A DNA stretch of 64,000 nucleotides. It comes from Fomes fomentarius. Taxonomy: Eukaryota; Basidiomycota; Agaricomycetes; Polyporales; Polyporaceae. Of the stretch, positions 48,587-61,406 are shown one piece after another. The number at the start of each line of letters is the position of its first letter. Position 1 is the stretch's first letter. The stretch lies in NCBI GenBank assembly GCA_022606135.1, contig JABYQN010000001.1, forward strand, positions 3,596,001 through 3,660,000, given 5' to 3'. Both the position numbers and the translations under genes were made by a program. The notes under the pieces were generated by a model, which saw nothing but the letters and a program-made list of their open reading frames with translations, made no database searches and had not been told where the DNA came from.

Positions 48587-51500
48587 GGATCTTATGCACT
48601 GATGCGTACGAGTTCAAGATGGATCTAGTCTGAGTCTTGGACAATGGAGGAGGAGGAGGAGAAAGTGCGGACAAGGACGTCATGCTGTCCAAACAAAGAG
48701 TTGGAGATTGCTGGAAGGCCGGCTGTCATGACTAAGCGCCTAACTTACTCTTCTTTAGTGTCGTCCTTCTACCATCTATACAGCACGCTGTCCGCTCGGT
48801 TGCGGTTGAAGGCGAAGCTCGTTCATACACCGAGCTGCCGGCGGACTAAGCTTACCTGCGCCGAGATAAAGAAGAAACCCTTGCACGCCTCCAAGCTCAC
48901 CATTTCCTCTTCTACTTTTTCGACAATAGACGAGAACCCGACACGGACGTTGACCAAGAGCGGTGGCGAGTCGACGTTTGCTACGATCGACGATGCCGGC
49001 CATCTGGTGAGTTACGGATCCCACCTCCCCCTGATTGTTGCATGCATTCTGGCGGGCAACTTAGGACAAACCCGAGCGGTCCCCTGATATGACAATCTCA
49101 TGGCTGTCCTACGGAAGCGTTGTGAAAGGTTGGGCATATCATTTCCATCTTCGACTGGGTCTCGAGCACATCCGGATGTCAGCCTGCGGTATTTGATTTG
49201 GCGTGCTAGATTGCTAATCATACATGGGCAGGGTTTCCTATGGGCAGTCCATCGACTATGCAATCTCTGTTATGTGGGTGGGCGAGCCGATGCCTCCGAC
49301 CGAACGGAGGCAGGATGGCTGACAAACACTCCAGCAGGTGAACTTGTTGCAGATCGATCCACTCGAATTGCCGTCTTACTGACGCCAACGCTGACAGAGG
49401 CATAGAGATCATGTCGATTACTACGTTTCACGAGACTCTACCCGGCAGGCTTTAGTACCATCAAAGCTGGACAATCGAACTGACGGGGGATTAGTACTGG
49501 CTTAGCTGATCTCGATGCATGCAATTTAACATTAGCGCTCGTACCCGATTTTCCGGTCGGAGGCTGTGGCAGCTTTCGACGTTGAACGTTCAGTGTTAAT
49601 CAGCTTTCCGTGACTCTGAGTGCGCGGGTCATGGCAAATAATGCTGACTGCGACAGATTGGATGCAGTGCTCGCTTTGGACATCGAAAACCGGATATCGG
49701 GACGGTCGCTGGCACCACATTGACATAACACAGTGACGCGCTTGACATTCCCTTGCGCGAGCGATACAACTTGCTGAATGCGAACACTCCGCACGTATTT
49801 CGTGACAAGCGGCCGTCGGCCACATACGTACTGCCACTGTGTCACCAGACATTGCAGGAATCATTGGTCGGAACACCAGAATCCTGAACACCGCTTGAGC
49901 ACAGCCTACGAGGGCTTCCTCAGGCCATGAGAAAACATCGCGAAGGCAAAAAAGAAGACACCAACAGCAGCGAGAACAAGGACAAGAACACGAACACGAC
50001 CCCCCCACAGCCATGTGCTCACCAGCATTCGCAGCCATGTATCATGTCTAGCCGACCCACAATCATTCTTCGCTCTGGCGGCCGGCGCGCCCGCGCTGAG
50101 CGACTCCAAAGCTTTGCCGGTCAAAAGACCCCTGTACCTCCGCACTGTCGTTGTATCAGGATTGAAGATTCGAGGACGGGTGGCCGACGCGTCTGTGGGT
50201 GCTGACAGCCCTGAAAACCGGTGCCGCATGGCTTGGGAACAAAACAGAGGATCGTACGGGAGACACAACCCACACCAAGCACTGCGGAAGAACCACAGCC
50301 TTCTGGCAATCATACACCGTGTTTTGCATCGGGCCTCGCCGCTTCGCAATCATTCTTCTCTCTCGGACGTGCGGGCGCAATCACCGCGCAGTCGGCGACG
50401 ACGAACGACAAGCAACGGTCGCAATACTAAGTATTGCTCCCAAGGGTCCTCCGCCGGTCGTTGCAACACGATCATGAATGATGTTATAGCGAGCGCGGGC
50501 GGTCAGCGCTTCCTGTCACCCAAATGTTCACTTTGTATGTCGGGCGCGAACGATTGGACATCGGATGTGCAGTTGGACGGCGAAAACGGGTCAGACACCG
50601 CTCGGGGCCCATAAGCGAACGATGGTTGGCATTCAGACCAGGCTTTGGAGCGCGGAGCGCCGTGGGCTGTGTGTATTGTGGCGGGCGCCGCGAGGATCGT
50701 GTAGCTGAATCGTTTGTTGGTATGTTCTATGCAGGTTACTGTTACAAGTAAGTATGTCGGGCGGGGGCGGGCGGTGAATAACAATCAATGATTCTGGGGG
50801 CTGGGTTCCCTACAAGCTAAGCGCCTGCCCCGTGTCTCTTTTCCAGATATTATATCTGGTGGCCACATGCATTAAATGAGCAAGTAGATCCAACAGAATA
50901 ATTGAAGTCAGGAACACCTGATATCCGTGTATGGTATGTACGCCGTGTCATGACCGGACGCCAAACGAGGATGGGTGCTTGCTGAATGGATGCGTTATAA
51001 TCGGCCTTGAACACTGCTTCCGTACTCTGCAGCGAGAAGCCCTCGTTGCATTGAGTCGCGAAGGCATGATTCCTTGCGCGGAGGCGTAGAGCGTCACCCC
51101 GAGGTAAATGCAGCCTGGATTCTGGAACTCGCGAGCGACTGGGAAGGACCACGGCTGCGCCTCTGCTCGCTCGCCCCCTGGTTCTTCCCTGTGCACGCTT
51201 GTAGGCGCGCCCGTGGCGAGCGGACACCGTAGAGAGGCGGGATCGATGGGGACTTCAGTGCGAGAACCTTGTGGTCGTTCAGTACATGACGATTTGCTCA
51301 CGGTTAACCGAGATATGAATGTTCCAGTGGGGTGAGACCAGAGGCGACGAGTCACAATGTAGATTATGGGACGGCCGGCAGTTATGCGCATATCGTAGAA
51401 ACATTGTCCCCCACGAGCAAACTAGGAGCGGCCCACTCAACCGCAAATTGCATCCGACACTAGGACTATACGTAGCCCGAGATGGCCGAAGGTCATAGCA

Positions 51501-51692
51501 GAGATGACAATGAGGTTGTGTGTACGACCGCTGTCAACTCATGTGTTCCAATTGTTTGGAAGGACGAAAGGCACTAGACGAGTGTGAAGTATATGTATAT
51601 ATACGAGATTGTCATCAAGTTGGGACTTCTCACCTTGCTGTTTCTCCTACTCGTAGCGCCACATTAAGAACAAACCCACACTCCTTGGATAA
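48587..51692. other. 3.1-kb region without a supported gene
   Basis: Frames exist at 48644-49087, 49100-49405, 49532-50038 (minus) and 50015-50614, but they overlap on both strands, change frame without good splice sites and show no domain. Two stretches on the plus strand look alike when translated ('DPQSFFALAAGAP' near 50056-50095 and 'AASQSFFSLGRAGA' near 50335-50380), which may be the remains of one degenerate repeated coding unit. The right end contains the promoter of the second Kre9-domain gene. Confidence 0.4.
51596..51603 (+). promoter_or_regulatory. TATA box of the second Kre9-domain gene
   Basis: TATATATA, about 90 bp upstream of the ATG at 51693. Confidence 0.55.
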
Positions 51693-52369
51693 ATGCTCCT
51701 AGTATCGCTCATGATGAGTCCACGTCCTAATTCGCAACTCACGAACTGGCTCCTTCCTGTCCTGGCTCTGACCGAAATGATCGCCGCCGCACCGTATGCG
51801 GAGGTGCAGGCACGAGACGCCACATCCATCGGCGTGCAGCTTCTATACCCCCACTCGGAGACGACGTGGTGGGTCGGACAGTGGCATAACATAACTTGGT
51901 ATGCACTTTCTGCCAATGCCGCGGAAAGACCATGGCTAACCAGTCGACCTGCCACCGCCACCAGGGATCCATGCTCGCTTTCAGACGATATGGAAGACAC
52001 TACTCCGGGCACGTTCTATCTCCTCAACGAAGAGACTCTGTGCGATCCTGGTCAGTGATCAGCTCTCTGCCTCCGAGGTTCGCGCTCACCTATCTACGCG
52101 GTGCACTGCTAGTGAAACTTGTCGAGAACGCGAGTTGGTCGACGGACCGTGTCGGATTGCAGGGGCCTCTCCCGGCAGTGCAAGAAGACTCTGGGTATCG
52201 GATCGGACGTGAGTATCAGTCTCGATTCCTCAACAAGGAGCTTACCTTTCTATGGTCAGTCGTGTTTGGAAACACAAGTATCGACGGCAAGGCATGCGAT
52301 GTCCACATGAGCTGTAGCGCGCCCTTCACCATCATGGATGGGATCGATAAGTGGGACTGCGTTGAGTGA
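51693..52369 (+). CDS. Diverged secreted Kre9/Knh1-domain-like protein
   Basis: Three exons, join(51693-52050, 52113-52208, 52260-52369), give 187 residues (181 or 180 from the in-frame ATGs at 51711 and 51714). A signal peptide ('LTNWLLPVLALTEMIAAAP') precedes 'VQLLYPHSETTWWVGQWHNI' with 'TW', the opening strand of the Kre9/Knh1 N-terminal domain. The end 'EDSGYRIGLVFGNTSID', then 'SAPFTI', matches the domain's last strands ('YSVKLIGDSGN', then 'PEFTI', in the gene at 4698-5302). Between them the middle is poorly conserved, and the loop before 'SAPFTI' holds two cysteines absent from the other copy. A 30-nt GT-AG segment after 'TW' is too short for an intron here and was left in the coding sequence. 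Secreted; role unknown. Confidence 0.65.
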
Positions 52370-53552
52370 TATGGTGTTGTCCTCTATGAACCCGGCATGG
52401 GGAAATGCGCCGAACGCAATCCCCTGTGCAATTCCTCTCGGTATGCTATTGCAGAGGCTTGAGCGGTGTGCCACTTTGGATGTCAAGCTCTCTGAAATTG
52501 AGTAGTCATCGGACTACCACAAATGTCATGTACGTATCTCCTCCGTACTCCGACGTGGCGCGAGTCGGCCACCAGTTTGCAGTCGGACGTACCTGCCGAG
52601 GGTCTAGAGACTCGGGAGGGAACGGATGAGTAGTGCGGGGGAAGTCGGCTAGCCCGAGAACATCGGAGCCCTCCATACGGACCCATAGGGAAATAGCGTT
52701 ACTATGTATGACGTACCGTCTAAAATTGCGTCGTCGTTGGATGACTTCGGACTGCTCTGCAGCTGTTCCAGACGCGGCATATCATACGAGACAAGTGCTG
52801 AAGCTGGCTCGCGACGGGCCTGGACGGAATCTTTCAAGACCCATACTGAGGCACCACCAGAGATAACGGTGAGCCTCAGAGATCCTGATTTCGGTCGAGA
52901 CTCTGCAAATCGCTGCAAATCGAGAGACGGCCAGCAATGGGTCTGGAGCCTCTCTCACATCTGAAAGTCCGCTACATGACGGTCTAGAGAGCATCGATGT
53001 CACATGTGATACTCACAAAGCAAAGTCCGCTGCAGGACAGATAGTGTGTGCTCAGCAAATGATTGATGCGATACTGGATTCGCAGGTCGGGCCGGGAGAG
53101 CGGAAGCTTTCCAGCGACTCATCTTCGCTGAGTACTTCCTGGATGTCCTGCGGGAAGGAGAAAGACTTGGAGTCCGGATATTGTGTCAATCATGCTTACT
53201 CCGCAACGGCGGCAACGCATGCCAATGAGATATCCAGACACGGACCTGGTAGGCCAGAAGCACCGGTCGGGATTGGTAGTTGAACGTATTGTTACAAGGT
53301 GCACGAAAAGAGTCGAGCATAGACATGAGTGAGGTCTCGATATCATTCAAATTATAAGAGCACAAAAGAAGGTTGAGAGATTAACATTAATATCCCAGAA
53401 CGGGAGAAAGTGGAAGGAGCGCTGGTGTTCGGTATTTTCCCCACGGACCAATGGGAGCGTGGGAGAGAGTAGGAAAAAGGCGTGGGTGTTCCCGGAGGAC
53501 GCGTGTTGAGGCTCTCCCCCAGAAACCCCCAGTGCACATTTTGAACAAATCG
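52370..53552. other. Intergenic, possible undetected small gene
   Basis: About 1.2 kb. Plus-strand frames at 52704-52964 and 53044-53283 are the best candidates. The second can be extended upstream in frame to about 52880 with Ser/Thr-rich sequence, but I could not join them with phase-compatible splice sites and no domain is seen. Confidence 0.35.
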
Positions 53553-54915
53553 ATGGCGACCAGTACCGCGGGGTCGTCCGCCCAGGCCTCGTCCTCCGTC
53601 GCACCCATTCTCGCAACCGGCGACTGGACAAAGAACCTCGTCCACCTCGCGAAGACTGCTGAGCTCAAGTGCGTCCTCGACTATGCCATCTGGCTCCTGT
53701 CTGCCTCGCTAACATCTCCCTCTTCGTTCCATGTCCTCCGCCGCCGACTCCGCTGCATAATTCGGGGTACTTTCTGTCGGACTTGTTCCAACGTCCTCTC
53801 CATTGCCCGCGCACCCCTCCACGATCTGTCCGGCGGCGTTCGGCGCGTTGCTCGATCTCTCTTCCGTCCATGTGGCGCGGCGTCGGAACATGAACATAAA
53901 CCCGAACATTATTGAACGTGCAGGAAGCATGCATTGACATTACAGCTGCACACCGCACATATTCTCTCCGCACATGCCGCGCTCGAACAGAAGAACAAGG
54001 CTATCCAGGACCTCAAGGAGCAGAAGAACAAGTGCGTAAATCACAGCCATTCGGCCGTCTGCAGTGCCGCAAGTCGTGACAGCGGCGGATGTCTAACGAA
54101 CGGGCGTATCGGCAGGCTTGAGAGCGAACGGTCGCGGTTACTGAACTGCTTGCGCGAGGTGCGTCCCCTCGACCATGTGTATGCGCGTGCTTCCATTCAT
54201 ATCCCCTGCCGTTCTGCTGCGGAACAACAGGTCAATGAAGATCGTGACAAGGTCAATAGCTTGTTTGAGCCCGCCCCTGACTGTTCCGCGTGATAGAGCT
54301 ATCTCTGACCGTGCATCAGGCTGATCTAGCAGAAGCCACCCTCAACAAGGAGTACGTACCCTCGCTCTGTGTTACGCCGTGCATATTCGATGGACATGTC
54401 TCATTGTATGCATGCAGAGTGACAGACCTCCGTTCCAAAATCCAAAATATCACCGATGGCGAATATGCCGTCGCAAAGCAAGACGTAGACCGTTTACGGC
54501 ATGAGCTCGGACAAGGCCCACTCCCGAGCCTCCAATCCACTCTCGAAGAAAAGTCCGCGGAGTAAGTGCATGCTCTCATGTCATCCCGGGTCTCCGTCCC
54601 GCATGCTTACCGAACACCTGCTGTGCCCGCCTGTTCTCTCGATATCTCGTGTCCCCTGCTTCCTCCCTCCCGCATCTGTCGTTCTGAACGCGCTGCACGG
54701 CGCACCTCATCAGATACCTCAAGGCTCTACGACAACAAGCCGAAGCGGCCAACACGGTGTCAGGGACCAAACGCCCGGGCGAGGACCTCTCCGCGGACGG
54801 CCAGCCCGTGAAGCGCCCCCGCGGCCGTCCAAAAGGGAGCAAAAACTCCAAGTCAAAATCGAAATCTGGCACGACGCCGACTACGCCCGTCGCTGGCACC
54901 GTGCCGAGTTCGTGA
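53553..54915 (+). CDS. Coiled-coil protein with C-terminal AT-hook
   Basis: Seven exons, join(53553-53668, 53924-54031, 54116-54158, 54231-54251, 54320-54351, 54418-54561, 54714-54915), give 221 residues; phases agree at every junction, including a 21-nt exon. Residues about 25-140 are a long coiled coil: 'HLAKTAELKKHALTLQLHTA', 'LEQKNKAIQDLKEQKNKLES', 'EVTDLRSKIQNITDG' and 'KQDVDRLRHELGQ'. The C-terminal exon has an AT-hook, 'VKRPRGRPKGSKNSKSK', with the core RGRP, in a Lys/Ser-rich tail. This points to a nuclear protein that binds AT-rich DNA and dimerises through the coil. I know no named orthologue. The first intron (255 nt) is unusually long, and its interior shows no further exon. Confidence 0.8.
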
Positions 54916-57900
54916 AGTTGCGCGCGGGGTTCGCTCCTCCCCGACGCGCGCGATGCGAGCCTCGTCGCTTTTCTACGTCGTGCGTCACGGGTTGCTGGTT
55001 TGCCAGCGGTTGGGGGCACGAGTGGTGTTAGGGTCGACTGCTGTCTTGCGTTCTTGCTCTCTTGTGTTGTGTTTCAAGTTGGACTGTCCGCCGGTGTGTG
55101 TACGCTACGTGTCCTCCGCTATTCATTGTACCACTGTCATTTTCTCGCTTATCATCGTGTTCGAGTCCAACATTCCGCGATATCATATAGAGCGCGTTCT
55201 CCCCGCCCGCATCCCGCCCGTGGTGCGCCTTGGCCTGGTAAAAACCCCACGGTGAATGACTGCTTACGCACCAAGCATGGACTGACACGTTCGGTAAGGG
55301 TTGACATCATTGCAATACCAGAAACATTGATATGATCTGTAAGGCTCGTCAGCGCGCCCATGCGCGTCAATCCCACAGTACGCATTGGAATTTGGAGCAA
55401 TCAAAGACAAGTTTGACAACGCGACCTCGCTCCGTCCCCCGCGGACTTGCTGGCCGGCGCGCAACCGGCGAAACAGGTGAAGTGAGGAGTGGGAAGCCTG
55501 CAGCTTTGTACATATGCATGTCATGGAAACACTCACCACCCGGATACTCAAGCGTACGACGCGTAACAACGCCCACGATGCGCACGGCGCGTTCGAGCTC
55601 GCATCGATAACGTGCACCGCACCATGACCGGCGTGACCGTGTGTCGGGGCTTGGTGAGAGTCCGGAATCCGGATGCGCGCCATGAAGGCCATGAATGCGT
55701 GACGGCTTGTGCCCGAGCTCGTCGCCCGTCGCCCCCCCTCCCCCCGGAGGACTCGTCGCCGGGCGACCCTACGGGCAGCTAGGGTAGAACTACATGCTAC
55801 ATGGACACCACCACCATCGCCGTCGACGAACATACGGATGAATGTTCGGCACCACCGGTTCTGCGAACGCGCTCTCATATGGGACGCTCGAGCACCGTGA
55901 CACCCCTTCCCCTCCCCCCTCCCCCGGCGGGACGTGTGCATGCCCGTCGCCCTCGGAGCGAGCCTACGCCTGCCGTGGCGTGCTGGACGGTGGCGTTGAC
56001 AACGCGTCTCTCCCACCGGCCCACCGGCCCACCGTGAAGCTTGTGAAGACTAACGCCGCGCGCGTATGCGTGTATGCGTGTAACTCAGTCGCGAGACGTC
56101 ACCGTCGATACGTCCCACGTCGTAGGGCGTATATCTCGTCGTTATACATAGTACGATGCACGGTTTCGCCTGACCGATGACCATCACGGTGCCTACCTAG
56201 TGCCATACCTGGCCGTCCCTGATCTCCTCAGGCTCTGACCATTGTGGACGTGAGTACCTTTGACATAGGTACTAGTGTGCCACTCGCTGCTTGTCACTTG
56301 CCACTTGCGATCGCTTCGCAGCTTCCCCTGTTGACGGCACTGGGAGTGGCAAGCTTGAAGCGGTGGGGGGTGCGGCATACGCATGCACATGATGAGCCTG
56401 CTGGGGATTGTGAAGGGTTACTATACACGGGTAAGGTAGGTACCTGGTGCCCTTCAAGTTCGAGTAAGTACTGGGTACGTACCGGCCATGCTAAGTCGCA
56501 CGACCCCAAGACCATCGCTACCATCGGCAGGCTACCATATCTGTGATCGTTTCTGTTCAGGCTGCTGGGAGCATCGAAGTTCCAAGTATGAGCATGTACG
56601 TGCACAAGTCATCGCCAGGCCTGAATCCTGACATTTCACGACAATCAGAAACAGAAACGGCAGGGCGCCACCCCGGGCTGCGGCTGCCAGACCGTCAAAC
56701 AGACGTCGACGTCGCGTATTACTGCAGGTAACAGAGCCTGGCCAGTGGCGGCGGCGGCGGGAGCCTGAGATCGATTGCGCACGCCGCCCGCTTGAACAGT
56801 ACTAGTTAAGGGTGTCCTTGGAAGGCAGGGGCCTCGGACGTTTGACCGTCAAGTGCGGCGTTTTGGCTTTTGTGCACGGGTGCCGCTTTCGTCGAACAAA
56901 GGGAGGCTGTCGGCTGGTCTTCGCTTGTGCTGTGATGATCGCCACCCGAGTGCATAGTTATGTTACATGTACATGTAGGGCTTCCAACGGGTTTCCGGGT
57001 TGCTTTGTTCTCGGTACGCGACGCCACGACGACCGCGACGCGACGCGCACTCGCCGATCATTCTATCATCACCCTCCAAGTGACTTCTAAATTCATGAGC
57101 TTCCTGAATTCTAAGCACGAGGAGGAGTCATGCCAGAATTTCACGCTTCTTCCATATTGATCCAGATTCCAGATATCTTTCGAGTCGCGCGCGCCACCCC
57201 CCGCGCCCGGTTTGTTCTCGCTACTTGATATATACATATGCTTCCCAGCACTTGCTGGATGTGATTGTGTCCGCTGTCCAAGCCGCAGTGACCCGAGGAT
57301 CCCGACCCCGCACTCGCACATTTATCTGGCCACGCGAATCACCCACCATCTGACGGTGCCACCCAGATCCGGATACCAAATCACAACATAGCAAGTAATG
57401 CACCCGCACTGCGCAGTGTAACACTGCACCCGCCTGAGCCTCTCCATATACTCACTTACCGACTAGCTATACCCGAGCGCAATGTCCGATCCTTGGTCGG
57501 GCCTGCAGCCGACGCCAGCCTCTCGAATCCCCCACCTGCGAGAGTACCTGGTAAACGAGGCGGGCTCGGGCGGCGCGCGTGCATCCGGCCCTCCGGCCGA
57601 ATCTCCTCCCCTCGCTTTCCGGACCGGAGAGACTCAATTTGACTCGAAGCCCAATATGGGAAACTCCAGGTCCGTCCGTTCCTGCCTCGGCAGATCCCCA
57701 TCGGGCAGGACGGCGTTTGTGAGACGCGCACGCGTGGGGGATCTCGATAACGATTATATACATAGATAGATGTGTACGAAGATAGAGACACGGAGGGGAT
57801 GGAGACGCTCACGCTCAGGGGGGGCCCGCGCTCAACTCCGAGCCCGAGGCCGACAGAACCAACCCCCTCCCCTCCCCCTTCCCCAAATCCTACGAGAAGG

Positions 57901-59333
57901 TTGACGGGATTGAGGGAGAAGAGAAGAAGAGAAGAAGAGAAAAGCTCAGGCTGTTTGGCTTGCCTGATACCTGATACTGTCCCCTTCTTCACATTCACAT
58001 TGGGAGAAGACCGTGACCGCCGACCGGGCGGGGGCGGGGCCGATGCCAGTGGGCGAGTCGGGAGGAGAGTTTCGTAGACGGCTTCTGCCCGGGCTTGCCT
58101 CTTGACGTCGGCCGATCGCTCGCGCTCTGCGTAGACGAGCAAAGGCCGGGGAGGAGCAGCGCGCGTTCGGACGTTCTGCGATGTTGATGCGTTGCGGCTC
58201 GGGATGCCATTTCGGCCCTTGGGGATTGTGACGCCCTCTTGGACGGAGGTGCGGAATGTTCCGCGTGTAAGTGCTAGTCTAGAGGCGGGGCGCCGGTGGT
58301 GACTTCACGTATCATCGGAGTCGGACTTCTATCGGGCGGCGCTGGGCGATTACGAAGAAAGGTTGTGCTCGTATCTGAGGGGCTACGGCACAGCGTCCCC
58401 ACAACCACTGCGCGATGTCGTATAGGCTTGTAACTTCTCAGTATACGCTGATTGGGGCGCGCGTGAGCGCTGAGTCGAAGGGTTTATCATCACTGCTGTT
58501 GTCTACATAGTATCTGCCGTTCACAGTGCATTCACCAGTCGACCATGTCATACATAGTCGCTCGTCCAATTTGACGCGTTTACCCCGTATTACCAACCGC
58601 GGCAGGCCACCGTCGATCGCGAAAGATGTACTCACCTCACCTCCTTAGGTAATAAGATACATCTTCCCCGCTGGCGCTTTCGCGAGAGCTGACAGAACGC
58701 ACCACGGTAGCTTAATAATAGCACTTGCAGTTCAGTCGCGCTCGTCCTATCATCCCGCACCCACGCTATCTAGGGCGGATGACATTGACAAGGACGATGG
58801 CAAGGTTTGATTACGTGGATAAACCACGCCGCCTTCCCAAGTTCCCAGAACCTCATCGAAGCTCTCGCGCGCGCCAGTGCCAGCTGGTGAAAATGATGAG
58901 TACGCCCGTAAAGGGCAACGCGACTGACGCGTCGGGACAAATGGATTCCCTGGTGACTCGGAAGGCGCACCCCCCCATCAGTGGTATGGAAGGACGGTGC
59001 ACGTTCGCGTCGAATCTTGCGCTTTGATCGCGCATCGATATATCCCGAGTCCGAGATCGTAGTAAGTATATAGTAATACGCGCGCTCAAACGCACAATTC
59101 TCGCAAGACAGCTCAGCTCGCAGTCGAACCCCGCAGAACGTTCCGCGCAGCCGACGTCGCTGCAGAGCTGTTCGGCGAAGAGAACGAGTGAGTAAGTAAG
59201 CAATGACGATATCGCAGACATCATCGTCGGGATCTGGCCAGCACGCTGAGGAGTTGCGCGCCGCGAGTCTCGAGATGGATAGAACCCAAGCAATGCATCC
59301 AGCCCCCGGCCGGCGCCCGCATGCGATTAGAAC

Positions 59334-59363
59334 GTCGAGGCTCGAGGCTCGAGAGTCGAGAGT
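59334..59363. repeat. Tandem heptamers (G/C)TCGAG(G/A)
   Basis: About four tandem units, gtcgagg-ctcgagg-ctcgaga-gtcgaga, followed by gtc. They contain overlapping CTCGAG palindromes. Confidence 0.8.
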
Positions 59364-60392
59364 CTTTTACTTACCGCAGACGGTTCGGAACGACACCGGG
59401 CGCGTCTGTCCCCACTGTAGTCACTTGGCAGCACGATGATCGCCCGAAGAAGAGAAATCGTGCCATCGAAATCGGATATCGACCGACCACCGAGAAGTCG
59501 CTGACGGGCGCTCGGGCGGTGGTCAGTCGTCCCAACATCGGATTCGACGTCCCGTCTGACTCGACGCGCGCTATACATACTATTGATGGTATGTACCAGT
59601 ACCACCGAGGCTAAGTATCGAGCAGGGCAAAGGCAAATCGGTATCCATCGCATCCTACCCAAGTAAGCATCATTAGCCCTGCGCAGTTGCGTCGCTCGGC
59701 CCACGGGCCACGTCCGCAGAATTCCCCGACTGCGAAACTCGGATGGCTGCGCCCTTCAACTTGGCTATACCTGGGCTCAGGACACGGGCGCCTCCCACGC
59801 CGCAGACGTGGCGCCTGGAGTTGTTGTCCGGATTGGGACAGATGCGTGCCTGCCGCGACGACACGACAGGACGACACGACGCGCGCAAACGGGACTGACA
59901 CGACCTTGACAGGACGCGTCGACAGCAACGGCGCGCGTGTCCCGGGCTCGCCGATGTCATTTCGCACATTTTCGGTGCGTCCCTTCCTCCTCGGAAGACG
60001 GCAGACGGCACGCCCGGCTGCCTGTTGCCATATTTGATGGGCAATGAAGCGCGCGAGCGCGGGCGGCAGACGCGAAACTCGAAAAGCCCACTCGCATCGG
60101 ACTTTGTCAATGGTCATGGGCATATATGCATCTGCGCTTAGGGGGGCCATCGCCCATTAATCGCAGGCGGGTGGTAACGCCGGACGGGAGGATGGCAGAT
60201 ATGCAGATATTGCATTTTGCATCTGCATTTGCATTTGCCACGGGCCAAGGAAGGAGGGGGCCCTGGTGGCGGGGAACGTCGACCCTTAAGCGTGTTTGCG
60301 CGCTGTCAAAGTCTGCCAGAAATTCGTCGGGCTCGGTGGCGGGATTTGCTTCCGAGCAAGCACTGACGCGAAGATCGCCGGGTGAGAGAGAC

Positions 60393-60398
<6 letters not shown>

Positions 60399-60426
<28 letters not shown>
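60399..60426. repeat. (AG)14 microsatellite
   Basis: Uninterrupted AG dinucleotides, preceded by imperfect GAGAGACAGAGAT, about 1.07 kb upstream of the cyclin start codon. Confidence 0.95.
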
Positions 60427-61400
60427 CAGGCCGAGGCCTGGGAGATCTGTGCAAATAATGCTGCTGAAGCTAGATAGTTGTTTATTGGCGTTCTATGTGG
60501 GGCAGCTGTCCGACAAAACGCACTGCATTACAATTTACGTGATGTATGAGAGTTTCTGCGAGGAGGTGTGTGACCTGCCGCCATTGACCGGGTAAGCTCG
60601 AACTCAAGCAATTAATCGCGTGAATGGCATCATCGCAAGATCGCAATGTGGGGGAAAGAAGCTGCGAGAAGAAATGGACGGTCGGCAACCGGTGTGTGAG
60701 CCATGTGCAGTCCTTCGTGCTATGCCCGGCGGGTGGTGGCTGGGATTAGGCCGGGATTCGGAAAAAGCAAGCACGCTAATGGCAGTGGACAGGAGTCCAG
60801 ATGGAGCTGTTAAGAGCGCTGGTGAGAGTGATAGGACGAGTAGCTGGGAATAGAAGGAGAGCGTGCAGTGCGGCCTAGGCGGTCGAGACACAGCGGTGGC
60901 GGCAGGCGCGCCTGGAGCTTCACGCAAGCTAGACCACTGAACAGCACGTTTGTGCTTGCGCGATCTGTGAAGAGGGCGGCGCATCAGCACATGGGGTCGT
61001 TCATCCAGAATCGCGAGCTGGAGGCGAAATGCAGACCGGCAAAGGATGAATCGATGACAGAGCGGGTGACAAAGGGCGTTTGCTGAGTCGCGCGCGCTTG
61101 AGACAATTGGGCGGCAGGAAGGGGGAGCAATCGTGGGAAGCGGGTGTGTGGATCTGAGGAGGGATCTGGGACCGGAAGTGGGAGGTATTCGCTTACGGGG
61201 TGGGTCGGAGTGCTTACGGACGGGGGAAGACGCGTCGGAAGAGGGGTGAGTCAAGCCCCTGCGGCCATCCAATCAGGCGAGGGCCCGACCGCCTGCGGAA
61301 TCAATCACCGCCTGCCCGCGTCTCTCGTCCGCGCACGTCGACGGCATTCATTCCAATCTCAGATCCAGCCCACTCCTCCTCCTACCAAGCCCCCGAGTCT

Positions 61401-61406
61401 TATAAA
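61401..61406 (+). promoter_or_regulatory. TATA box of the cyclin gene
   Basis: TATAAA, 95 bp before the chosen ATG at 61501. An out-of-frame ATG at 61425 opens a 37-codon frame that ends at 61538, overlapping the main start; whether it is in the mRNA depends on the start of transcription. Confidence 0.65.

Noticed and set aside
51897..51928. Possible 30-nt GT-AG intron after 'TW' in the second Kre9-domain gene
   Set aside because: Too short for a spliceosomal intron here, and its removal would create a stop (TG joined to A); the uninterrupted frame is open.
55159..55168. GTTCGAGTCC, resembling a tRNA B box
   Set aside because: No A box at the right distance and no cloverleaf can be drawn around it.
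55264..56016. 250-residue minus-strand open frame
   Set aside because: Arg/His/Ala-rich composition typical of chance frames in GC-rich sequence; no domain or paralogue.
57456..58142. 228-residue minus-strand open frame
   Set aside because: Low-complexity Ser/Pro/Arg/Gly sequence in GC-rich DNA, overlapped by equally long frames on the other strand, with no domain and no splice context.
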